A stretch of 64,000 nucleotides of DNA from positions 1 to 64,000 of the forward strand of contig NZ_FWFZ01000016.1 of assembly GCF_900172355.1 (NCBI RefSeq), in the 5' to 3' direction. The notes under the pieces are model-generated. The model did not search any database. It saw only the letters and a program-made list of their open reading frames with translations, and was not told the origin of the DNA. This document shows positions 62,301-64,000 of the stretch, one piece after another (position 1 is the stretch's first letter; every line of letters starts with the position of its first letter). Origin of the DNA: Roseisalinus antarcticus. GTDB lineage: Bacteria; Pseudomonadota; Alphaproteobacteria; Rhodobacterales; Rhodobacteraceae. The translations under genes and the position numbers were made by a program.

Positions 62301-64000
62301 GATGTTGTTCAGCGCGACCGTGGGCGTGCCCAGCTGGCCGGTCGATCCCAAGGCCCAATCGGCCGCCAGCTGCGCTTCGAGCGACGGGAAGGGAGAGCTG
62401 CTTTCGCCGCTCTCGAGGTCGAAGCCGAAGCCGACCTTGAGGTCGAGGTCCACATTCGCGCCCAGGTCCCAGTCCAGCGCGAAATTGCCCGTGCCCAGCG
62501 AGGTGACCGCAAGCTCTCGTCCGCCCTGAAGATCGAATGACAGTCCACCGTAGATCGCGGTTTGCTCCTGGCCCGGGCCCTCGCCCGTCTCGACGATCGC
62601 TTCGAGAAAGCCCAACTTCGCGGCGGCGCGGAAATTGTCGCTGAGCGAGGCGGTCAGCGCGGCACGGAATTCCGGCGCCGGGTTGCCGCCGTCATCCAGC
62701 CCCACATCGCTGAGCAGGTAGAACCCGGTGGAACGGCTGAGCCCGAAGCCGAAATCCAGATCCCAGTCGAGGTCCACGTTGACCTCGGACCCTTCGTCCA
62801 CGCTGAGCCCGAGGCCCGGCAGGCCGAGGTCGAAACTGACATCGCCGCTCGCGATATTTTCCACCCGCCCGAGGCGCAGCACGATCTCGACATCGGAAAT
62901 CGTGAGGATATCGCCTTCGTAGTCTCCGCCACGGGCCCAGACCTGATCGGCGCCGTCACTGTCGGTATAATGAAGCTCTGCCGACTTCAGCGCCGAGCCG
63001 AAGACCAGGTCGAGCGCATCGAGGACCGCGTCGAAGCCCGGGCTGGAATAGTTGTTCGTCGCGGCCTTGATCTGCGCCCGGAAGTCGGCGACGAAATTCG
63101 CCGCATCGCCAAGTTGATCGCCGACGATGGGCAGGTCGATGCCGAAGAGCTCTCCGCGCAGCAGGTCCTCGATGGATTTCAGCGCAAGGTCCAGCCCCGC
63201 GCCGATCCCCGAGAACGAGCCCAGCAGATCCATGTTGGCAATCTCGGCCGCGAAATCGGGGGCCGAGAGGGTGATGTCGCCCGCCGCGATCCCGTTGCCG
63301 CGGATCAGATCCTCGAGGATGCCGCCAAGATCCGCCGTCGTCAGGGTGATGTTGCCGAGGCTGTTGCCCTCGAGCGGGAAATCCACGGGCAGGTCGACGT
63401 CGAAGACGATGTCGCTGTCGAACTCCAGGGCATTGCGCAGGGTCGTCGCGTTCGAGATCAGCTGCGAGATGGCATAACGGGCCTGCGCGTTGGAAAACCC
63501 GAATTGCAGCGTGCCGCGATTGGCCGCGTCCGTGGCGCCTACGTCATAGCCCGCGCGGCTGACACGGGCGGTTCCTTCACGCACGAAGACGCCCAGCGGC
63601 CCTAGCGCCAGCTCGAAGTCCAGGTCGCTGCCCAGGGCGAAGAGCCCGACCGACAGCCCGGTCTGCTCATCGACGAAGACCGACGGCGTTGCCCCCGACA
63701 AGTCGATGCCAAAGACAAGGTTCGCCTCTGCGGCCGCCGAGAATGTCATCGTGGCGGACCCGCTGGCGTCCACCAGGCTGCCCACGCCGCTGATACCGCC
63801 GAGCGAACCGATGCCCAGATCGGCCAGGTCGACCGCGAATTCCTTGGGTCCGACGCCCGGATCGCTCGACCCGATCGACTGGCTCAGCCTGATGTCGAAC
63901 AGAAGGCTCGACGTCGGCGCATCGAACATCAGGTCAAGATCGGAGGCATTGCCCAGAACCCCCGCATCGATCAGCAGCGTCTCGAGATCGGCCTCGAGCC
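41355..64000 (-). CDS. Giant RTX / parallel beta-helix / Ig-like surface protein (5' end outside the window)
   Basis: An uninterrupted frame of over 7,540 codons; the last internal Met is at 63929 and the frame is still open at 64000 (ADLETLLIDAG upstream). Residues counted from 63929: 1-1008, beta-rich region of unknown family; about 1008-1830, RTX calcium-binding repeats; about 1860-2250, propeller-like repeats; about 2250-2680, beta-helix; then a jelly-roll-like block and four further beta-helix modules with Ig-like linkers to about 6120; cadherin/Ig-like domains to the end (QVEVAIEWS). No catalytic motif was recognised. It is probably a secreted or surface-bound adhesin or biofilm protein. 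The RTX block is central, not C-terminal, so a classical type I signal is not evident. Confidence 0.92.
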   Translation of the reverse strand, partial: LEADLETLLIDAGVLGNASDLDLMFDAPTSSLLFDIRLSQSIGSSDPGVGPKEFAVDLADLGIGSLGGISGVGSLVDASGSATMTFSAAAEANLVFGIDLSGATPSVFVDEQTGLSVGLFALGSDLDFELALGPLGVFVREGTARVSRAGYDVGATDAANRGTLQFGFSNAQARYAISQLISNATTLRNALEFDSDIVFDVDLPVDFPLEGNSLGNITLTTADLGGILEDLIRGNGIAAGDITLSAPDFAAEIANMDLLGSFSGIGAGLDLALKSIEDLLRGELFGIDLPIVGDQLGDAANFVADFRAQIKAATNNYSSPGFDAVLDALDLVFGSALKSAELHYTDSDGADQVWARGGDYEGDILTISDVEIVLRLGRVENIASGDVSFDLGLPGLGLSVDEGSEVNVDLDWDLDFGFGLSRSTGFYLLSDVGLDDGGNPAPEFRAALTASLSDNFRAAAKLGFLEAIVETGEGPGQEQTAIYGGLSFDLQGGRELAVTSLGTGNFALDWDLGANVDLDLKVGFGFDLESGESSSPFPSLEAQLAADWALGSTGQLGTPTVALNNIALNLGSFINDYIVTVFQPVLDALEPIQPLLDILFEPLPLLSDVFGRPVTMVDLAELFFGDNEIVAFLESVGQIYNVVSAARAASASGSIVLVDSIDLSGSDLGGSQQISFTPAQLAGRSSGISSVEDLFSAMGSKGAGGFASALGAVRDDEDGGFAIPLLEDPMLALGLLFGQDVPLVTYDMPALRVGFDFRQSIPIWPAPPINLVLGGGLYAGLDLAFGYDTYGARRFLETNDPTSLLAGLYIDDLKNGEDVPEAYLRGELYGGASVGFPGLSVGATAGISAEILFNFADGVKHEGADPLPGEGDGKIRFEEIEANLQGGPLCIFDVSGRFAFFVDIVFEYIFSSSRINVLDITLLDFNIPSCLDVVPELATYTAGTNELILNVGDRANIRGGGYEGETKEDYEVTALSNGQVKVKAFGFTQTYGTEDGDDIQSIRGDFGSDHDSLILSGDFETKAGTDMGISIRGGSGNDVLQGGQNAETLIGGTGDDEVYGGGGDDLLYASNPGESGISGQDNLDGGSGNDLLIGSDGNDVARGGAGDDRIFTGGGRDILFGQVGDDILVGGGGADLIFGEDGTDQLFGGGDADVMLGGSDNDLIVGGNTATNPTPTEALTAGMFAAEGADGADFIAGDSAGFAFIEGQPNKNASFFNDFKARTGYAPTLDYNTLAAALPGVSEGDDSIVGFMGDDWIAGQGGDDDIDAGTNNDVVHAGAGEDSVIGSTGADLIFGGSGDDIIDAGAQNDVVLGDAGADTILGKSGDDKLTGGDGDDSILGGVGDDRINGGRGDDSLAGESGDDTVRGQEGNDTITGGADNDRLSGDAGADSISGNDGDDRISGGRDGDTIFGNAGADRIYGGGDRDSLYGGTEGDTILGDDGNDTIEGNEGADSIRGGADDDEILGGLGGDSIAGEAGEDRIWGQEGADSISGGLGADEVRGGSGDDQIDGDAGSDLLFGGSGDDSLSGGGDADFLHGETGNDVIDAGAGDDVATGGAGDDDLTGGDGNDLLLGNAGTDVLTGEDGDDVLRAGDGVGNQLFGGDGRDLLFGADVVSATGDSLFGGNDDDSVFGLAGDDTIGLGEGNDYAEGGRGDDSISGDAGRDEIHGGRGDDSVAGGDDIDLIFGDLGDDSLRGGAGDDQIDGGLGTDTIRGDAGDDTLRAGGGDGDSIAGDGGHDVITGSDDGGDIISGGTGDDRIESLGGNDSVNGNQGDDAISTGAGDDTADGGLGRDVIDGGADDDLLRGAATGGDGAADEVDRIFGRAGDDLIFGGAGADLMFGGLGDDDIVAGPGTGDTVDYGPGGDGAGLGAGTADPVIPPIAPAAPQPQDLPNGILATAGWTNLSGLAGLELAGAEGLPPQSFALASAPGGGRFAAWIDPADGGGVRVALQSGSGWTELGGSVTGQGVAAGATGSLSAVDLMVDATGAPVVAWIETGSSDAIHVMRWNGAAWVQQGPDLNIGLAGLSDGLTLAESGGELAAFWRDTGGIKARILTAGTWQALGVGSVLTGSVNSFDVAVAASGDFAVAYDQNATESSALGVRLFDGASWSTVAGVTTDTASDPSVAWIGSTLYLAYTEINDATGERDDIAVRSWNGTSWTNRSSGLSMPGEVASAPDLATGGGALHLVWQSVRAGDTTHPVEIEHRILQGGVFVERIPGDALSPGAGLQQDDLAGLDLAVDGTGTAFVGFMTGGPGGAGEAYRGLVTLAGTEPATRVVAASLAAAQAALSSGAPGTTVVLAAGTYGGGLTIASDGVALVGAGPGVTVTGGVAVTGSGVTVQGLDLGSLAATGADGLRLSDLTLGQMTLTGGDGIGIERVTASGAVQLGGQTDLLARANAFLGGTVIATAVDGLIEGNLLEGTTALTIDAVATGMIRDNEIAGTGLGLAYNAGAQISGNLITGMTGVTTSVASPAAAFGASGRNTVIGEALGVSLTDALLVNTDVTGGTTGVSGTGKIGGDDLASGVLIHDSATGVSGFSGRILHLTVMDSGRGVVATAGQEILRSVFVRTGTEAILVDGVSGVQIEGVTIQTPTGDGVRLAGAASEVEVLSSVIEVAGGYAINVANTAQTGFFSDWNLLHAEGSGHLVYWTRDFDDILDWQMDLARFDLHSTGTTVINPMLSRPVFADRAGGDLSILPTLAGQRITSVGAEAGDPATLADRAGFVDNLLGNPGFETGGTGWTVNATGSVAATGGFRNGGHFQPGNAALGFAEQTVALDLASFSAADIDTGQVDLIFGGRLRSDGTGPFADAGSITLTFLDAGGAQVGSPVRIDSSNPGDRWERLAERVEIPAGARQITFRFEAARDGTGTNQARLDAAFAVMTAARVGTDVGAVPESARIAGGTMQDPRLRLVFPDLYTDWEKTEPLSIRWDSFGNTAGSPVSITLWQDGPSGPELVTTIATTPNDGEHIWIPDTSGIDFGTYGLRIQVSLADSPEVFDRSVETFTIPEDGTEFWVDDSSNVDDEFTPGVTGSNRATGKLADAPKSSPINLLRAYDLGAGAILRVDTGEYPLLSDMVISGTFDFGLGLDEGFQMIGAATGETLLRPVLGAQSGHHGIELYDADFVTLTNLSIADADYGLWVRNDSQNLTIDGLTVSNTLRDGIRIESGQSGITIDGLDISNTGRDGLYVAGSVDHLDNSVFRNIGDDAVEARGSIARIDGLDIQNVDDYGIYLQVTGGGALTRTTVDDARNGVYLSNSTGLFTVGDEDLSQALGIIVSNIQSTGISANGSSLVAGSTVLSSGLSVSSAYGILISGSADAVSNVVTGSDRGIYTNSVGSDILNNRIYANREYGILTGRSGTIGGNVIYDSVVGIDVNTFSALSVLNNLVYANSTAAFRTGASGATTIRSNTFVQSGSGIAVDLESGDRNTVLRDNIIVADGAGALGVRMHPNAQGSFDSDFNLFQTLNGANLGVWQSANRATLADWQIASFLDAESIVGDPGFVDPAGADGVVGYVSAGASDGRDDNFHLSSLTGQEMTAALAPVLDGTTGLPVFLASTRIAGGSQSIAIDRADLAAVVADEPVENGGYRNLGAYGGTVQASESPAQFILTTAPRDGETVQQGDTVEIDWRAAGVPGDVTISVSQNGGAFVDIATGEANDGSYIWAVPVAQPLDSYRIRVSSDDVAGLEGISDSFQVAAPINVYYVNDSSTVGDVYATAAGSATNDGLTAGTPIDSLRQLLETYDLGAGDIVLVDTGVYSLTANIRLDDTVSGTGDAAGERFIIRGPDVAGAVARFDRGNTSAGAYVFDVIGDWITIEDLTLVSGDDTVRVRDTAEGLTLDGITIHDPSDTGVAVQAGASGILLEGLVVDLASRGVELEGDADVTVRDGLFSQNSYGIRSSYDGLVVENGRYFDNTYGIYVYGENVLSNVIAHDNSQYGIYVGQGTLINATSYNHVSGEGVTAAINARVIGGQFYNNSVGIVVDRGTHASGIETFGNTTGAYLTGNYLDTRLTGSRIFDNSGSNVRVNLSGGGGVVVENNLIYGDTTIGLNVDGERNVLIANNTFSLTGGTAITADSVVDMNVNSNIFAMEGGDVFAIAADSQAGFASDFNLYHLTAGARLGTWDAVVAPGLTEWFYVTGRDISSRLGDPGFTDPDGADDLPGWDSTTILATQTIDNADGGPGYFQTGVITLDDKGRNLAGQPDGTQARIEPGGLAEWTFDGLDPTAIYRVWATWDGDSASSRATVFDVLDGDVIVSRERVSQYGDPSTAIAGEGVPWRDLGLVRITGDTLTVQAYGQDSRPFLADAIRIEALPGSGATDDDFSIDPNGPARDGADLVRPYYAEGAPNGGRSDIGALGGTAQAALSPAELLQVLSPTRFDKIEVGEVTSVAIRTDGLRDIRPVLNVNLGARATATAVQEPGKGAWSDGFLVGLSGASSSTATLSGLTLTSPMLGADGLYASYLRGDDMTLTLPELADGTYTLRLHGWSTAYSDNLSDRITVTADGAEVLTDFSFFGLTGARSVVGTVAMQVTVTGGDGLSIRIEAPGSYNPAIAALEVQETVPGGDPAATVAVEASTDGGVTWTSVGSGIALDRFGAAQFDWTPAEAFADTSTRLRAVSEQTGAEGEISGAILIGNNGRDFFINDGSLTGDQYTTAVGDDANTGKSADAPMATLANLLDTYDLEAGDRVFVDSGVYLLTRDTTFTADDSGDASQFVEVIGPTVEGSEAIFDRTSRTTGADGFQILGADYIRISNVTVTNAYRGFAILSGSDFTVLDNVTVHDTDHEAVEVSTDSHDGLFRDLTLRNSALTTGNAAYFGGDRIVMEGGEVRENRNGVQFSSAAADAVITGTHFVDNTSRSLFMYGGTASDLVIDGNLGGVNSTAAYLYDVTATGIAATGNQGFAVQSYYGSLSDSVFTGNRVGVDAYIGARVFNNTFVDNTDVGIYSGRASSTVIAGNDVSGSAFGIALRPSNGDSATIRNNVIHGDAIRKAISISEGDDHLVENNTIVMGAAGEIGIEIYGSTPDSVLRNNLVQMSAGAALSLTPEAQLGVRSDYNQFDLSGTATVGLWDGQVYAGREAFHYATGLDGHSIEAPAMFVDAAGGDFRLMAAGPGVDAGDPGSIHTLEPDTNGGRVNIGAFGNTADAQTSAAQTIQVLSPNRGEKFQAGTSYPLTFRTYGFLRDQAVLSLSARSVEITAPDGVHWQSSDAFRSGSGILRSVGTNYVGTDRPEVPVEIYDWAVRIPSSGTPLRYTLPAADGTFALRVHGIAGSSTPASFDVFVNGVEMASNRTFYDATDGTYVATSFDVSGIAAVDGEIVVEFMADSSSGYPLLSGLELLREVPAASGTPRFDMEVSTDGGTSWTPVAGGVTVNRAGLGTVDWIATPETAGETALIRVTDANGVLSDTSDSGFRIANGGRDFYVNDDSLVGDIYTTAIGDNSNSGKSAADPMADLGALIRAYDLEAGDRIWIDAGSYVIPTDIFLDAEDSGAEGNPITIRGAGQGATVFTRLSNDAGSDGFQFRGATDISMSDFSLVGGYRGFVMETSAASDRVTLSDLTLTDMQYQGIYALAGNSDLSLRDLVVSNTGLSNSNTYAIDSAVTNLTLTGGQFFDNGRALEVGGSGTSVAEGFEVSGSRSTGAAVYVPSLSSGVSVTIRDAVIRDNAGDGVSINDTDGRIVDSEVYGNAATNIYVAYGSAVGNVVHGGTTGIYNLGGSIENNRIFSNDTGVYGRGGTFLRNQIYSNATGVSTYTSSSALYDFRQNLIYDNTNAAVVFSGRTGADFVGNTIYQSVGNALSLNNAFATDITLRNNILQSDQGDIISVSAAAAGGTFDSDFNLFHRGTVQASVGDWAGTAATDLADWQGVSGEGSSSVQAAPDFLDIDGADNVLGGLDTNLGGGADDNFNLDAGSAAIDAGTAFGALLRDYFDRPRSDDPTTPNTGDGYDLFVESSGTGTFAYSGVPISLRSSQYFSDQALPFTFHYQGTDYTEVRVVSDGYLQFGRQSPAYSNTEENFLARPIIAPFWTNMTTAVTNGDVFREEAGDGSWVRFRWQGQTQGLASANDVNFSVTLFDDGSVAFDYGAGNVDPRARIGLSAGNGDTFVYSDLNGGSPSDGDIRTLTPQDGLIYYDIGAFEFQGDSGDVTPPVVLSIPQLPPEAGTTADAFTALTVVTSEALELVSARSAANYELRGAGLDGIFDTSDDVLVALQPAYSFPETDLTLSFADPLADGNWRLTLSGTLAIYDTAGNRLDGDGDGNEGGDFIRTFEVDRSTNTLPVAVSSAVQVTEDGTVEITLQASDDDEDTLTFAITSQPAFGTLANFDPSTGVVTYRPTQDSTSSDTFSFSVDDGKLGTASATVSISVVPVNDRPVALAQTVAVTGGVLQTLVLSGTDIETASGDLVAQIVTAPSVGTLTRVSDLVFEYLAPAGTNGAETLTFTVTDTGDPAGTPGNVLTSLAATVTLNVSPGNTAPVIEAIPDQDLTQGEALSLDLAPLVSDGEDDAVTWELVSGPAGASLTPLGVFAWTGAGADRTVTVTVQATDDGSPARSTEAEFDIVLANTPPVAGPVSAEVLEDGSVAITLAGSDANDDALTYAITVPPSFGALESFDAEAGTVTYRPDPDSTQADSFTYSVTDSRSASTTGQVSVVVTPVNDRPVALAQTVAVTGGVLQTLVLSGTDIETASGDLVAQIVTAPSVGTLTRVSDLVFEYLAPAGTNGAETLTFTVTDTGDPAGTPGNVLTSLAATVTLNVSPGNTAPVIEVISDQVLTQGESLSLDLSGLVSDAEDDDIVWSLVLGPAGASVDPDTGLLTYTATGPNRSEDIQVRAIDGRDALLFDDETFSLEVRNGAPVASLAGPSAVLTGETLTVFPSATDPGGDDIVDWRIDWGDGTVETLAGTLESLSLSHSYAAPGPVTVILAAIDAQGGESDPADLAVEVRDENAKPAWEWRPAVQSNAGELLTLDLTDRVTDPEGDDLTFEVLSSDVAGITVSEDGVLSWDIPAGTEGQFSARVRATDAFGLQSSAIIRINVDNAGPVWDWSPAVQANSDGLFALDLTDRVTDPDGDTLTFGLLTWNAAGMTISPDGVFSWDIPAGTEGQFWARVQAMDPAGLSASTIFRINVDNAKPDWEWRPANSATAGELLTLDLTDRVTDPDGDALTFEVLTTDAPGLVVSEGGVLSWDIPPATEGQFTARVRATDGFGLSGSTIVTINVDNAKPDWEWRPANSATGGELLTLDLTDRVTDPDGDALTFEVLTTDAPGLVVSEGGVLSWDVPALSEGRFTAQVRATDARGLSSSTQVRIDVAAPAAAFAAFSSFAAFASEPAENTPPEATLTGPETATVGAEVSLTPEATDADGDAIETWRIDWGDGAVNEIDGTRNVISHVYDASGEQVVSLIAVDARGAESAPAYHVLWASEIEWTPAPRLSISGGSVEPSPEGDGEQVAFELDLTAPATEAVTVSFSLEADGEIREFGEAVIPAGRGSARLAFDLDSIIAGLWTEVTLRVYNVDGAVLPGGSFQVAETLMLVDEGRPDAVLADGPLPGQVEVAIEWS
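41880..43230 (-). repeat. Tandem Ig/cadherin-like repeats of about 91 residues
   Basis: At least four consecutive copies carry W-E/D-W-x-P, ELLTLDLTDRVTDP-x-GD-x-LTFEV, GVLSWDIP and V-x-A-x-D. The last two are almost identical in DNA: the copies beginning at 42201 and 42474 are offset by 273 bases (91 codons). They resemble the Ig-like/cadherin stalks of adhesins. Confidence 0.85.
43731..44064 (-). repeat. 334-bp direct repeat, copy 1
   Basis: Nearly identical to 44589-44922 (offset exactly 858 bp, 286 codons). It encodes an RPVALAQTVAVTGGVLQTLV...TVTLNVSPGNTAPVIE unit. Only a few base differences were noticed, for example GCC/GCG near the start and CCC/CCG near 44013. Confidence 0.9.
44589..44922 (-). 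repeat. 334-bp direct repeat, copy 2
   Basis: The partner of 43731-44064. Near identity, including third codon positions, points to recent duplication or gene conversion inside the giant gene. Confidence 0.9.
45570..47752 (-). repeat. Parallel beta-helix module 5 of the giant protein
   Basis: It opens with FYVNDDSLVGDIYTTAIGD (47697-47752) and KSAADPMADL, then AYDLEAGDRIWIDAG. Short irregular repeats rich in N, G and I follow (typical right-handed beta-helix coils), closing near 46500 with SDFNLFHRG. A C-terminal accessory region continues to about 45570. Confidence 0.75.
47753..50085 (-). repeat. Parallel beta-helix module 4 of the giant protein
   Basis: It opens with FFINDGSLTGDQYTTAVGDD near 50085 and TYDLEAGDRVFVDSG, and ends its helix near 48840 with SDYNQFDLSG. 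A linker containing IQVLSPNRGEKFQAG follows before the next module. Confidence 0.75.
50086..52896 (-). repeat. Parallel beta-helix module 3 of the giant protein
   Basis: It opens with YYVNDSSTVGDVYATAAG near 52896 and TYDLGAGDIVLVDTG, and closes its helix near 51680 with SDFNLYHLTAG. A linker with LLQVLSPTRFDKIEVG follows. It is the longest of the modules because of an added carbohydrate-binding-like block (about 51050-51560). Confidence 0.75.
52897..54964 (-). repeat. Parallel beta-helix module 2 of the giant protein
   Basis: It opens with FWVDDSSNVDDEFTPGVTG near 54964 and AYDLGAGAILRVDTG, and closes its helix near 53630 with SDFNLFQTLNG. A Kre9-like Ig linker (LTTAPRDGETVQQGDTVEIDWRA) leads to the next module. 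Confidence 0.75.
55900..57180 (-). repeat. Parallel beta-helix module 1 of the giant protein
   Basis: It starts AALSSGAPGTTVVLAAGTYGGG, the pectate-lyase-like entry to a right-handed beta-helix, runs through short VTVQGLDLG-type coils, and closes near 56095 with SDWNLLHAEG. It lacks the VNDSS-type opening of the other modules. Confidence 0.7.
57180..58350 (-). other. Beta-propeller-like segment of the giant protein
   Basis: About 390 residues with repeated W-x-E-L-G, GRFAAWID, VVAWIET and LYLAYTEI units, each pairing a SG-x-W motif with an A-x-W/Y strand, as in sialidase-type or lectin-like propellers. No Asp-box was recognised, so the assignment is by pattern only. Confidence 0.5.
58440..60907 (-). 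repeat. RTX (GGxGxDxU) calcium-binding repeat block
   Basis: Several dozen nonapeptides of the form GG-x-G-x-D-x-U-x run from GGSGNDVLQGG to GGLGDDDIVAG, with a non-repeat insert (about 60290-60480, NKNASFFNDFKARTGYAP). They should fold as calcium-bound beta-rolls after export. The block sits near the first quarter of the protein and not at its C-terminus. Confidence 0.93.

Noticed and set aside
55989-62540. A 2,183-codon open frame on the plus strand opposite the giant gene
   Set aside because: It mirrors the repeat structure of the giant gene; its product is a low-complexity run of V, A, R, D and Q. High GC and third-position bias open such shadow frames.

Overview
The window comes from a GC-rich alphaproteobacterium, most likely of the Rhodobacterales (Roseobacter/Paracoccus type). 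The evidence is strong GC bias at third codon positions (which opens long false ORFs on the opposite strand), the alphaproteobacterial flagellar gene order flgB-flgC-fliE-fliQ-flgF-flgG-flgA-flgH-fliL next to fliI and opposite flhA-fliR-flhB, and a closing locus for a giant RTX/beta-helix protein of a kind seen in this group. No tRNA, rRNA, insertion sequence or CRISPR array was seen.

Region 1 (1-16.5 kb) is a sugar-acid catabolic island. A minus-strand operon runs from a solute-binding protein at 12305 down to 1281 with mostly overlapping or touching genes. It encodes an ABC sugar importer (binding protein, two permeases, MalK/UgpC-type ATPase), a mandelate-racemase-type dehydratase, a RhaM-family mutarotase, a Gfo/Idh oxidoreductase, a MaoC hydratase, an SDR, an FAH-family hydrolase, an L-fuconate dehydratase and an aldo/keto reductase. 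With the lactonase at 13361 this gives every step of the non-phosphorylating L-fucose route: mutarotase, dehydrogenase, lactonase, dehydratase, 2-keto-3-deoxy-fuconate dehydrogenase and hydrolase to pyruvate plus lactate. An IclR regulator is divergent from the operon, and a shared motif (CATATGAATGAT-like) lies before three promoters. A CaiB/BaiF CoA-transferase gene with a signal-less binding-protein homologue, and a plus-strand group (Rieske ferredoxin, PanB-like protein), flank the pathway.

Region 2 (16.5-27.2 kb) holds flagellar export, rod and ring genes: flhA-fliR-flhB plus a coiled-coil gene on the plus strand, flgB to fliL on the minus strand, and fliI divergent from flgB.

Region 3 (27.2-32.8 kb) is a flavin/PepSY redox cluster (DUF2271, PepSY flavoreductase, ApbE, small PepSY protein) with a two-component system. 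It is decaying: at least four frameshifts lie in three consecutive genes, and conserved blocks appear to be missing from the reductase, the small PepSY protein and the kinase (no N-box). A SulP permease without a STAS domain follows.

Region 4 (34.2-64 kb) is the most unusual part. One minus-strand operon encodes a giant protein of more than 7,500 residues whose 5' end is outside the window, then a DUF3467 protein, a GAF-like/HlyD membrane protein, a PqqD-like/M50 peptidase/HlyD fusion, a shortened SecA-like ATPase, and a small HlyD-type periplasmic adaptor. No type I secretion ABC ATPase is visible. The set looks like a dedicated export and maturation machine for the giant surface protein, built from SecA, site-2 protease and HlyD parts. 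This functional reading is inference.
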